DNA of 64,000 nt, taken from positions 372,001 through 436,000 of the forward strand of contig NZ_JBHRTF010000004.1 of the NCBI RefSeq assembly GCF_042646205.1, in the 5' to 3' direction. This DNA comes from Cellvibrio fontiphilus_A. GTDB lineage: Bacteria > Pseudomonadota > Gammaproteobacteria > Pseudomonadales > Cellvibrionaceae. Below the pieces are notes generated by a model that was given only the letters and a program-made list of their open reading frames with translations, was not told the DNA's origin and ran no database searches. Position numbers and translations under genes: made by a program. Positions 34,242 through 41,357 of this stretch are shown in pieces (position 1 is the stretch's first letter; every line of letters begins with the position of its first letter).

Positions 34242-35620
34242 GGTGTAGCATGCGCGCTTTAATTTATTTGTTTTTAAAAGTTTTTCTCTGCTTCAGCCCT
34301 GTTGTTTTCTCTCAAGTTGCTTTTGGCTATTCCCCAGGCGAAGGCGAGTCCTACGCACAATGTACCGGCTCAAATGGTGGTGTCCAGTGGTGCTCTTCAA
34401 CAGTGACCAATCCAGCTGCCTGTTCAGCCAGTCGATCACCTACACCTATTGGAACATGCGGCGGTACAAGTAATTCTGGAACACTATTAATCTGCCGTTC
34501 CGAATGTAAATGCTCTAATGGGCAAGTTCTAATCGATAAACTGTGTAAATGCCCCGAAGGCACTAAATGGGATGCCACTATGGGCGGCTGCGCACCCATT
34601 AGCTGCCCTGCTGGACAAATCCTTAATTGGACTGTCACCTCTTCAGGCAATACTGCTACGTGTATTGATGACCCCTCTGGTGATGATCAATGCCAGCTTC
34701 CCCAAGTTGAATATGCCGGCCTGTGTCGTGATGCAGAAGATTCTCCGGCTGAGTGTGGCAATAACTATACAACCGCTGTTTTTGTCGATGGCCGTTATGT
34801 TTGTAGCAATGACGAAAGTTGCGGTGATGGCAGTACGCCCACTATTTTCACCAATGCGCAAGGCTCGTGGAAAGTGTGTGGCTCTGGTGATGATGGTAAT
34901 TCTTCCGAACCTTCCGGTGGTTCCTCTTCGCCGGCGGCGTCCTCCCCTAATACCAACTCTTCCGCGCCATCTACCGGTGGTGATGACGATAACGGCTCTG
35001 GCACGGGTTCCGGTGGTGGTTCAGGCACTGGTGATGGTTCAGGTAATGGAAACGGCTCTTCGGCGTCCTCTTCGTCCCCTTCCGGTGGTTCTGGCTCTGC
35101 AAGTTCAGGCATAGGCAATGGCGGTGAAGCTGATGCCTCCAAATGTGAAAACGGTGAACCGCATTGTGATGGCGACCCAATTCAATGCGCGATATTGGTT
35201 CAGCTCTGGATTAATAATTGTGCTGGCTATGATGATGTAGAAACCAACAACCCTGATGACGATAACGACGCTATTCAAAGTAATTTTGATGCGCTGATGT
35301 CCAGTGCTGAACCTTCTGTTAATGCCGAAGGTATTTTGGATGCGATGACACCCAATGGTGGCAATGGGAATGGCACTGGAAGTGGTAGCGGGTCGGGCAC
35401 AGGTAGCGGCGGCGGTCTTGATTTATCCGGCCTTGGTGATGCTGCTGGTTCTGGCGGCGGTGGATCATGCCCACCTGATCGCTCTATCGGCCTCGGGTTG
35501 GGCAACTTCAATATTTCTTATCAATTTCTCTGCGACTTTGCCGCGCAAATTTCCGGCTTGGTCATTCTGATTTTTTCCTACATCGGTTCAATCATCATTT
35601 ATCGCTCACTTAATTGGTAG
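34238..35620 (+). CDS. Adsorption/minor coat protein (pIII-like)
   Basis: A 460-residue surface protein at the virion tip that should bind the host receptor. Order: signal peptide (to about residue 30); a cysteine-rich N-terminal part (about residues 40-220, over 20 Cys, including CRSECKC and CKCPEG); a long linker of Gly, Ser, Asp and Asn (about 220-300); a second small Cys domain; another Gly/Ser linker; and a C-terminal membrane helix (ISGLVILIFSYIGSIIIY) that anchors it before assembly. The start at 34238 overlaps the previous stop; the ATG at 34250, with GAGGTG just before it, is as likely. Confidence 0.8.
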   Translation: MRCSMRALIYLFLKVFLCFSPVVFSQVAFGYSPGEGESYAQCTGSNGGVQWCSSTVTNPAACSASRSPTPIGTCGGTSNSGTLLICRSECKCSNGQVLIDKLCKCPEGTKWDATMGGCAPISCPAGQILNWTVTSSGNTATCIDDPSGDDQCQLPQVEYAGLCRDAEDSPAECGNNYTTAVFVDGRYVCSNDESCGDGSTPTIFTNAQGSWKVCGSGDDGNSSEPSGGSSSPAASSPNTNSSAPSTGGDDDNGSGTGSGGGSGTGDGSGNGNGSSASSSSPSGGSGSASSGIGNGGEADASKCENGEPHCDGDPIQCAILVQLWINNCAGYDDVETNNPDDDNDAIQSNFDALMSSAEPSVNAEGILDAMTPNGGNGNGTGSGSGSGTGSGGGLDLSGLGDAAGSGGGGSCPPDRSIGLGLGNFNISYQFLCDFAAQISGLVILIFSYIGSIIIYRSLNW

Positions 35621-35631
35621 AGGGGGTATCT

Positions 35632-35997
35632 ATGCCGTTGGCAATTGTTGCTGCTATTCAAGCCGTTTACGCGTTATTGCGCGCATTCTTTTTTGGACTC
35701 TGGACTCGCCTGTGGGCGTTTATCTTATTTGCCCTGCCATTGGTATTGGAAAAGGCAATCAAACTGCTGGGAATTGGCGTGGTTTCCTATGCCGGTGTTG
35801 ATCTTACTGTTGATGAACTCTCTGAATTTTTACTCACAAAATTAAACGGCTTACCGCAAGATTTATTGCAAATCTTTCTAATCATGAAGCTCGATGCCGG
35901 TTTCAAAATTGTGCTGACAGCTATGGCAATCGCTATCAGTTTTAAATTGGCCCAATCTTCAACCAAGATGGTGTTTAAAGGAAAAATGGAGGCCTGA
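35632..35997 (+). CDS. DUF2523-type inner-membrane virion protein (pVI-like)
   Basis: A 121-residue protein with membrane segments at about residues 5-30, 32-52 and near 90-110. Its place between the adsorption protein and Zot is that of pVI/DUF2523 proteins in Pf and CTX-like phages, which connect the tip to the virion body. The ATG at 35632 is chosen for the strong GAGGGGG 6 nt upstream; the frame opens 18 bp earlier, inside the previous gene. It ends 2 bp before the zot start. Confidence 0.75.
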   Translation: MPLAIVAAIQAVYALLRAFFFGLWTRLWAFILFALPLVLEKAIKLLGIGVVSYAGVDLTVDELSEFLLTKLNGLPQDLLQIFLIMKLDAGFKIVLTAMAIAISFKLAQSSTKMVFKGKMEA

Positions 35998-35999
35998 CC

Positions 36000-37082
36000 A
36001 TGATCTATTTATTTACCGGTGCGCCAGGTTCATCCAAAACGCTTAACGTGATCAAAATGATTTCCGAGGATTCCACCTTTAAAGGCCGTGATATTTACTA
36101 TCACCGCATTAAAGAATTAAAACTCCCGTGGATATCCCTTGATGAAAACGAAGTAAAAGAATGGGATACCTTGCCCAGTGGTGCGGTGTTGGTCGTAGAT
36201 GAAGCGCAATATTTAATGCCAGTACGCGACCCGCGCAAACCATTACCAGAATGGATTCTGAAAATGTCTGAGCATCGTCACAAAGGCTATGACCTGATCT
36301 TTCTCACCCAGTCCCCCAATCTCCTTGATGCCGGCTTTCGCCGCTTTGTGGGGCGCCATACCCATATAGAACGCATCTTCGGCCTAGAGTCTGCCAAGTG
36401 GCTTACATGGGAAAAGTGCGTCACTGAAGTTGATGATCATTTCAAAAGAAAAGAAGCGGTTATTAAGCGCGTTGGCTTTGATAAAAAATATTTTGGGACT
36501 TACAAATCTGCAGAAGTGCATACCCATAAACGGAAAATACCGGCAAAAGTATTTATTCCATTTATTGCATTATTTTTTCTGATTGGTCTTGTTATTTACT
36601 TTTTAAACTCGTGGGGTAATCGAATTGATAACGCTGAGCTTCCCGATTCTATTGCTGCGCCCGTTGAAACTCTGGCGGGTATGGTTAAGTCTACTGCTGT
36701 TAGTGTTGATGGTAGTAATGGGACACATAATTCACTGTCTACCGACGATTACATTAGAGTCCATACTCCGCGAATTCCTGATGTTCCTTGGTCTGCCCCT
36801 GTCTATGATGCCTTAACGGTTCCTAAAACATTCCCTCGGCCGCAATGCATTCGCTTTAATCGTGGCTATGACAGCCCACCGGTGTGCAAGTGTTATTCGC
36901 AACAAGCCACACCGTTAAACATCTCTGAAAAGGCCTGTAATCGTTATGTTGATAATGGTTACTTTGATCACACTCGGCCTGATTTTAATTCTGCTTCTAT
37001 GGGCGGTGCTCCCGCCCAAGAGCGCGATCAGGGCTTGCCCCGCGCTCTGGCGGGCACCGCTAACGTCTCTGTAACACGTTAA
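36000..37082 (+). CDS. Zonular-occludens-toxin-like assembly ATPase (Zot/pI)
   Basis: Zot/pI is the inner-membrane motor that drives extrusion of the virion. The 360-residue protein has Walker A GAPGSSKT (residues 7-14), Walker B VLVVDEAQ (63-70), the conserved SEHRHKGYDLIFLTQ segment (90-104), and a single membrane helix at about 183-204. A variable periplasmic tail with four cysteines follows. This is the diagnostic gene of filamentous phages and is intact. It follows the DUF2523 gene by 2 bp. No secretin gene is in the element, so a host secretin would be needed for release. Confidence 0.93.
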   Translation: MIYLFTGAPGSSKTLNVIKMISEDSTFKGRDIYYHRIKELKLPWISLDENEVKEWDTLPSGAVLVVDEAQYLMPVRDPRKPLPEWILKMSEHRHKGYDLIFLTQSPNLLDAGFRRFVGRHTHIERIFGLESAKWLTWEKCVTEVDDHFKRKEAVIKRVGFDKKYFGTYKSAEVHTHKRKIPAKVFIPFIALFFLIGLVIYFLNSWGNRIDNAELPDSIAAPVETLAGMVKSTAVSVDGSNGTHNSLSTDDYIRVHTPRIPDVPWSAPVYDALTVPKTFPRPQCIRFNRGYDSPPVCKCYSQQATPLNISEKACNRYVDNGYFDHTRPDFNSASMGGAPAQERDQGLPRALAGTANVSVTR

Positions 37083-37100
37083 TAATAAGGGGGGTGCATA

Positions 37101-37123
37101 ACCTCATAAAACCTCACTAAACC
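37101..37123 (+). repeat. Tandem CCTCA repeat upstream of the replication gene
   Basis: The 127-bp gap between zot and the replication gene contains ACCTCATAAA followed directly by ACCTCACTAA. The 10-bp period places both on one helix face. Closely similar words occur beside attL (28929-28990) and next to the right att copy (39760-39772). The remainder of the gap is T-rich and has no other clear signal. A binding site for the replication or integrase protein is possible. Confidence 0.5.
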
Positions 37124-37209
37124 CTTTTCGCACTTTTATTTTGCTTTTTGTTTTTTTCTGTTTTAGTTTTTGGAAATTATTTCTTTAACCGCCTTTTAGG
37201 AATATCCGC

Positions 37210-38496
37210 ATGCGTTACGAAAATAAGTTTTGGCACCGTGTTGGTAATCGCTTTTTTAACCAGAATACCGCTGTTGATCTTTCTGAACTGAAGTATCTCC
37301 ATTGTGGTGTTGATACTGTTAAGCAGCTGTTCAATTGCTTGCTTGATCAAGATGTACTTAAGACCATTCAAAGTGCTCATGATGCATCTGATCGTTTTAT
37401 TTTCATCAAGGGTGTTGACTGGATGATTACTCGCTCCAGCAAAGCCTCCGGTTATCAGTACATTCTCAAAAATTTGGATCTCGGCTTTGTTGTTCTGCTG
37501 AAGTCGTTTTATGCAGAGCATGATCTCTCTGGCTCTCATATTAAAATTGAATGTACACCGCAACTAATTGCTCAACATACGCCCGAGTCCCTCACTCGAG
37601 AAATACACGCTATTGCCTCTCTTTTTGGTTATCAGCTCGTTCCTGCTGGCGTGTCTTGTCATATCGCTGTTGATGTTAAAGGCTTTCAGGTGCCTGCAGA
37701 TTTAGAATCTCGACTGGTGGCAAAAGCCAAACGCCAGTACAAGTTCAATTCAATCTCTAACGCGCAACTTGATTTAAATGAAACGGCAGTTATTTATGGG
37801 GCGGGGCAGTCTTATACTTTTGGCTCTGCTGGTGCATTACAATTCTGTATTTATGATAAAACTGCTGAAGCACTAAAAAGCGATAAACTCGATTTCTGGC
37901 AAGGTATCTGGTCTAAAGTGCCTGCAGCTGATTTTGATGGCGATTTCTCCAAGCCTGACACTATGTCTGAATACTCGCCTGTGGATACTGTTCATCGTAT
38001 AGAGGCGCGTTTTCATCACTCGGTCATTAATCAGTTTTGTTGGGGCACAAAAGGTGCTGATGGAAAAAATATTTCTATTAAAACCTTTGCTGATTTAGCT
38101 CCACATTTAACCGCTCTTTGGCGCTATGCGCTCAATAATTTCCGTCTTCAACATTCCACCTCTTACATCGATCCTGTGTGGCAGTTTTTGATCGAAGATA
38201 TTCAGTTCTTCTGTCCTGCTCCTGCATTGCTCTATCGTCGTGAACAAAAGCCGCCCTCTCAAAACACTAGGCGTAATGTAGCGTTTTGGCTTGGTAATCA
38301 AATCAGGCTCTATGCTCGCAAACGTTATGATCCTCGTTTTGTTGTTAATAAATTGCTGTCGTCTGGTTTGCAAGCTGAGCTAGCTGATTATTTCAGTGTG
38401 CGATTATTTGGTGAGTCTGATTTGTTGCAGGAAGTGCTTTATGACTTTGTTGCTGAAAAGATGCGGTTTTTAATTCTGGATGGTGTGGCTGCGTGA
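37210..38496 (+). CDS. Phage replication initiation protein (II/X family)
   Basis: A 428-residue protein of the kind that nicks the phage double-stranded form and starts rolling-circle replication. It has the general features of the gene II/X replication proteins of inoviruses: length, a hydrophobic-histidine stretch (SCHIAVDVKGFQVP) and the late HRIEARFHHSVINQF segment with charged neighbours. I cannot assign the catalytic tyrosines with certainty. It overlaps the integrase gene by 4 bp. Where the origin lies is not certain; hairpins after the integrase are one candidate. Confidence 0.78.
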   Translation: MRYENKFWHRVGNRFFNQNTAVDLSELKYLHCGVDTVKQLFNCLLDQDVLKTIQSAHDASDRFIFIKGVDWMITRSSKASGYQYILKNLDLGFVVLLKSFYAEHDLSGSHIKIECTPQLIAQHTPESLTREIHAIASLFGYQLVPAGVSCHIAVDVKGFQVPADLESRLVAKAKRQYKFNSISNAQLDLNETAVIYGAGQSYTFGSAGALQFCIYDKTAEALKSDKLDFWQGIWSKVPAADFDGDFSKPDTMSEYSPVDTVHRIEARFHHSVINQFCWGTKGADGKNISIKTFADLAPHLTALWRYALNNFRLQHSTSYIDPVWQFLIEDIQFFCPAPALLYRREQKPPSQNTRRNVAFWLGNQIRLYARKRYDPRFVVNKLLSSGLQAELADYFSVRLFGESDLLQEVLYDFVAEKMRFLILDGVAA

Positions 38497-39479
38497 TTAA
38501 GAAATTACCTGATGGTCGCTACAAGTTGGATTTCTACCCTGCAGGAGCAAAGGGGCCACGTATTCAGCGTATTGGCACTAAAAAAGAACTCAAGTCTTTG
38601 CAGGCGCAATTTGAGCTGGATTATCAGCGTGCACCTGACCGGTTTACTGTTGATAAGCGCCGCCTTTCTGATTTGGTAAATCTTTGGTATGCGGTTCATG
38701 GTTCTACTTTGCGCGATGCCAGGTATCGTTTGTCCCGTACTATTGCGGTATGTGATGCTCTGGGTGATCCCACGATTGATAAATTTACGGCGGCGGATTT
38801 TTCTCGTTATCGAGAGCGTCGTTTAAATGAGGTTTCAGTTTCTACGGTAAATCACGAAACACGCTATTTACGTGCGGTATTTGCTGAATTAATCCGGCTT
38901 GATCAATTTCACGGTAAAAATCCTCTTGCTACCATTCGTACCTTTGCTGAGCGCGAACGTGAATTGTCATTCCTCTCTGCTGAGCAAATACCGGTGTTGC
39001 TTGCTGAGTGTGACAAATCGTCAAACAACCATTGCGGTGCTGTTGCTAGGTTGTGTTTAGCGACTGGTGCTCGTTGGAGTGAGGCAAATAACCTTTCCCC
39101 GTCTAATCTGCTTGATGATCGTGTAATTTTCTCTGATACCAAGAATGGTCGCATTCGTGTTGTGCCGATTAAACCCGCTCTGGCTGTCGATTTGCGCAAT
39201 GTGGCATATCCAGTAGGGCAAAGGCTCTTTTCAAGCTGTAAGGGTGCTTTCCGCAAGGCTGTGGAGCGTTCCGGCATTGAATTGCCTGATGGTCAGTTAA
39301 CGCACGTCCTTCGCCACACCTTTGCGAGTCATTTTCTGATCAATGGTGGCGATATTCTTGCCTTACAAAGAATTCTTGGTCATTCCGATTTGAAGGTCAC
39401 CATGCGCTATGCGCACCTTGCTCCTGACTACATGGCAAGAGTCCGTGACCTGTCCCCCGATTTAATTTTTTATTTGTAA
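38493..39479 (+). CDS. Tyrosine-type site-specific integrase
   Basis: A 328-residue recombinase that inserts the phage into the tRNA site. The catalytic residues are in place: Arg194 (TGARWSEA), His271 and Arg274 (HVLRHTFAS), His297 (LGHSDLKVT) and the nucleophile Tyr306 (MRYAHL); the N-terminal part is a SAM-like core-binding domain. It starts with GTG in GTGA, overlapping the replication gene, and ends 212 bp from the right att core. Many inoviruses use host XerCD instead, so carrying an own integrase is a trait of the tRNA-integrating group. Confidence 0.94.
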   Translation: MIKKLPDGRYKLDFYPAGAKGPRIQRIGTKKELKSLQAQFELDYQRAPDRFTVDKRRLSDLVNLWYAVHGSTLRDARYRLSRTIAVCDALGDPTIDKFTAADFSRYRERRLNEVSVSTVNHETRYLRAVFAELIRLDQFHGKNPLATIRTFAERERELSFLSAEQIPVLLAECDKSSNNHCGAVARLCLATGARWSEANNLSPSNLLDDRVIFSDTKNGRIRVVPIKPALAVDLRNVAYPVGQRLFSSCKGAFRKAVERSGIELPDGQLTHVLRHTFASHFLINGGDILALQRILGHSDLKVTMRYAHLAPDYMARVRDLSPDLIFYL

Positions 39480-39486
39480 ATGTTGG

Positions 39487-39586
39487 CGTCCGGATAGGAC
39501 GTAAGGGCGCGTGAGCGCGGGTAGTGTGGGCAACAAGGCGGCTCGGTGCTTCCGGTTAAGGTGGATCTATCGCCTTTTGTCCACAC
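39487..39586 (+). other. Cluster of three hairpins, candidate phage origin or packaging signal
   Basis: Hairpins: CGTCC/GGACG (39487-39501); GCGC/GCGC (39507-39518); and a long one with GTGTGG/CCACAC outside and ACAA-GGCG/CGCC-TTGT inside (39524-39586, 30-nt loop). Filamentous phages keep their strand origins and packaging signal as stacked hairpins in a non-coding gap. This is the only such gap with several stems in the element. It is GC-rich compared with the other gaps. Confidence 0.5.
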
Positions 39587-39649
39587 GGCAATAGGTGGCA
39601 CCTAACTGGTATTTAGGGAGGTTTTTTTGTGACTATGGATTTTTCGTGG

Positions 39650-39690
39650 ATTAAAAATAAAAAAGGTTTGCAAGCACTAACCTGCAAACC
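39650..39690 (-). terminator. Hairpin with T-run next to the right att copy
   Basis: Arms GGTTTGCA (39665-39672) and TGCAAACC (39683-39690), with a T-rich tract following on the minus strand. It stands to the tRNA fragment at 39702 as the hairpins at 28831 and 41241 do to the other tRNA copies, so the phage carries its own replacement terminator for the tRNA it enters. Confidence 0.72.
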
Positions 39691-39691
39691 C

Positions 39692-39761
39692 TTATCAAAT
39701 ATGGTAGCTAGAGGCGGACTTGAACCGCCGACCCCAGCATTATGAGTGCTGTGCTCTAACC
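39692..39761 (-). repeat. attR: 55-bp core repeat plus tRNA-Met 3' fragment of 60 nt
   Basis: 39692-39746 is the direct repeat of 28860-28914. The tRNA match continues to 39761, so 60 of the 77 nt of tRNA-Met are present on the minus strand, up to the D-loop. Beyond this the sequence no longer matches and the 5' acceptor strand is missing, so this copy cannot make a tRNA. The 60-nt match is an inverted repeat of 41170-41229. Confidence 0.85.
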
Positions 39762-39842
39762 TCATTACACAACGCTGAATAGTCAAATTGTGGATGTCAG
39801 AGTGGTGATTCAAGCTGTCAGTTCCAGTCAATAGTGGTTTTT

Positions 39843-39885
39843 CGAATATTTCGTTTGTTGCGAATATTGCGTTTGTGGTTATACT
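39843..39885 (+). promoter_or_regulatory. Promoter with tandem repeats for the toxin-antitoxin operon
   Basis: A direct repeat, CGAATATT-N-CGTTTGT at 39843-39858 and again at 39861-39876, has an 18-bp period. It overlaps a promoter-like pair, TTGCGA (39858) and TATACT (39880) with a 16-bp spacer. Antitoxins usually bind such repeats to repress their own operon, so autoregulation is likely. Confidence 0.62.
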
Positions 39886-39955
39886 GACAGGCATGTCAAT
39901 TCCGGCATATTCAACTTATGGGGAAGCCCGCAAGGATCTGTGGGTAGGATGAAAA

Positions 39956-40402
39956 ATGACGAATCGCAAATATGAGCTTCCTAGCAGCGAAGAAGTAGAT
40001 CTCGCTAGGGTAAGTGCTGCATCACTTACAAAATTTCTTCAGGCATTGCCTGATGATCGCCGAGCCAATATCAAGATGGGAGGAGAGGACTTAATTGTCC
40101 CAAGGCACGCTGTCGAGCTGTTGCGCGATATTTTGGCTGGTATGTCAGCAGGTAAAACTATAAATATTGTGCCAATGGCTAAGGAGCTAACCACTCAGCA
40201 AGCGGCTGACTTTCTGAATGTCTCTCGCCCTTACCTGATTGGCTTGTTGGAGCAGGGGGAGTTAAACCATACCTTGGTGGGCACTCATCGCCGCATCAGG
40301 TTTGATGATCTGCTGGCCTACAGGGAAAAGATGGTTAACAAGTCCAAGGCGGCAATGGATGAACTCATGAAGCTTTCTCAGGAGCTGGGTATAGGTTATT
40401 GA
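39956..40402 (+). CDS. Antitoxin with excisionase-type HTH
   Basis: A 148-residue DNA-binding protein. Residues about 78-125 form an excisionase-like HTH (LTTQQAADFLNVSRPYLIGLLEQGEL, then HRRIRFDDLLAYRE). The N-terminal part may be a dimer module and the C-terminal helix (SKAAMDELMKLSQELG) probably covers the toxin. It is followed by a PIN-domain gene with stop and start overlapping in TGATG. This arrangement is a well-known type II toxin-antitoxin layout. It is outside the prophage direct repeats. Confidence 0.83.
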   Translation: MTNRKYELPSSEEVDLARVSAASLTKFLQALPDDRRANIKMGGEDLIVPRHAVELLRDILAGMSAGKTINIVPMAKELTTQQAADFLNVSRPYLIGLLEQGELNHTLVGTHRRIRFDDLLAYREKMVNKSKAAMDELMKLSQELGIGY

Positions 40403-40974
40403 TGAAATATATAGTCCTTTATGATGCGTGCGTTTTGTATCCATCAGTGTCGCGTGACCTTCTAATAGAACTGGCTATGCCGCACTATGGGCTATTTCAG
40501 GCAAAATGGACTGAGCGCATAGAATCTGAATGGCTAAATAATTTAATCAAAAATCGCCCTGATTTGGATCCTGCGAGGCTTCAGCGAGTAGCTCAGTTAA
40601 TGCGTAATGCGGTTCCTGATTGTATGGTGGCGAATTACGAAAAGCTGGAGGCTGGTTTAACCTTGCCAGACCCAAATGATCGCCATGTTTTAGCAGCTGC
40701 AATTAGATGTAAGGCTCAAGCAATAGTTACCAATAATCTAAAAGATTTCCCTGCTGATGTTTTACAGGAGTTGGATATTGAAGCAATACACCCTGATGTT
40801 TTCCTTATTAATCAGTTTGATCTAAGTGATGCCAGGGTGTTAGATGCTGTAAAAAATATTCGCTCCAGAATGATTAGCCCGCCTTGTGCAGCAGTTGAAT
40901 ATTTGGAGCGTCTTGCTGTGAATGGATTAACTGCTTTTTCTCAAAAGCTAAACGAATTTGAACATTTGATATAA
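40402..40974 (+). CDS. PIN-domain toxin (probable ribonuclease)
   Basis: A 190-residue protein with the PIN signature: Asp8 in VLYDACVLYP, a glutamate in RIESEWLNNLI, and LPDPNDRHVLAAAI followed by AIVTNNLKDFP, which supply the acidic metal-binding residues of this RNase fold. The VapC-like toxins cut tRNA or rRNA when not bound by the antitoxin; the target here is unknown. The ATG at 40402 overlaps the antitoxin stop by 1 bp; a TTG 3 bp earlier is possible. The C-terminal 60 residues extend beyond the minimal PIN domain. Confidence 0.85.
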   Translation: MKYIVLYDACVLYPSVSRDLLIELAMPHYGLFQAKWTERIESEWLNNLIKNRPDLDPARLQRVAQLMRNAVPDCMVANYEKLEAGLTLPDPNDRHVLAAAIRCKAQAIVTNNLKDFPADVLQELDIEAIHPDVFLINQFDLSDARVLDAVKNIRSRMISPPCAAVEYLERLAVNGLTAFSQKLNEFEHLI

Positions 40975-41106
40975 AAATAATGGATTTTAAAAATGGATGA
41001 AGTAATTAAATCAATAAAAGCACATTACATTTATGTGATCGAGTGGTAAGTCCGTTATTGGGTGCTTTTGTCATTTCATGGTGCCGGTGAAATCACTTTT
41101 ATGGGG

Positions 41107-41135
41107 TTGACAGCCAGCTTCCTTATCGCCAAAAT
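41107..41135 (+). promoter_or_regulatory. Promoter of tRNA-Met with GC-rich discriminator
   Basis: TTGACA (41107-41112), a 17-bp spacer and CAAAAT (41130-41135) are followed by GCGCGCC. A GC-rich stretch between the -10 box and the start site is typical of stable-RNA promoters under stringent control. The tRNA begins 18 bp after the -10 box. Confidence 0.72.
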
Positions 41136-41152
41136 GCGCGCCTCACAAATAT

Positions 41153-41229
41153 GGCTAGATAGCTCAGCCGGTTAGAGCACAGCACTCATAATGCTGGGGT
41201 CGGCGGTTCAAGTCCGCCTCTAGCTACCA
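41153..41229 (+). tRNA. tRNA-Met (CAT), elongator type, intact
   Basis: 77 nt including an encoded CCA. Cloverleaf: acceptor GGCTAGA with TCTAGCT, D-arm GCTC/GAGC, anticodon arm CAGCA-CTCATAA-TGCTG with anticodon CAT, T-arm GGCGG-TTCAAGT-CCGCC. The first pair is G-U instead of G-C, a small oddity. CAT can also be an Ile tRNA whose C is modified, but the D-loop and anticodon stem are closer to elongator Met. Its 3' 60 nt recur inverted at 39702 and 45 nt at 28870. A terminator follows. Confidence 0.92.
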
Positions 41230-41237
41230 TATATATG

Positions 41238-41272
41238 AAAAAGCCATCCTGGGAGACCAAGATGGCTTTTTT
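41238..41272 (+). terminator. Terminator of the tRNA-Met gene
   Basis: A-run, arms AAGCCATC and GATGGCTT with a 12-nt loop, then T7. It starts 9 bp after the tRNA CCA end. Confidence 0.9.
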
Positions 41273-41357
41273 TATTGGGTTTTGTTTTTGGATGGGGCGA
41301 GCTATTGCGCCTTTTAATCTAATTGCTCGTTCGACGAGCCTCAGTGGGTTTTTCATC

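Larger units (their letters stand above)
28860..39746 (+). mobile_element. Integrated filamentous phage (inovirus-type prophage), about 10.8 kb
   Basis: The unit between one att core and the next is 10832 bp. It has the inovirus gene order on the plus strand: HTH protein, probable ssDNA-binding protein, small coat proteins, long Gly/Ser-rich adsorption protein, DUF2523-type protein, Zot (pI-like) assembly ATPase, II/X-type replication initiator, tyrosine integrase. Leftward genes are a repressor and a secreted protein. An additional three-gene rightward cassette lies at the left end. No frame-disrupted gene was found, so it may be able to excise and produce virions. The composition is more AT-rich than the flanks, most clearly in the cassette and regulatory parts. 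Confidence 0.9.
39480..39955. other. Gene-free stretch: hairpins, att copy, toxin-antitoxin promoter
   Basis: 476 bp without a gene. From left to right it holds a cluster of hairpins (39487-39586), a terminator-like hairpin (39665-39690), the right att copy with 60 bp of tRNA (39692-39761), and a promoter with tandem repeats (39843-39885) for the antitoxin gene. Details are in the separate entries. Confidence 0.7.

Noticed and set aside
34643..34861. Short minus-strand frame in the adsorption gene
   Set aside because: Overlaps a clear coding region and has no supporting signal.
34795..35142. Minus-strand Pro/Glu-rich frame inside the adsorption-protein gene
   Set aside because: It only mirrors the Gly/Ser-rich linker on the other strand; no start signal is seen.
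28860..39746. CRISPR array or integron in the accessory region
   Set aside because: The repeats are two att copies and short CCTCA words, with no regular spacers; the recombinase is a phage-type integrase without attC sites.
41004..41049. Eighteen-residue frame before the tRNA promoter
   Set aside because: Too short, no ribosome site and no context; the region is explained by the toxin gene end and the tRNA promoter.
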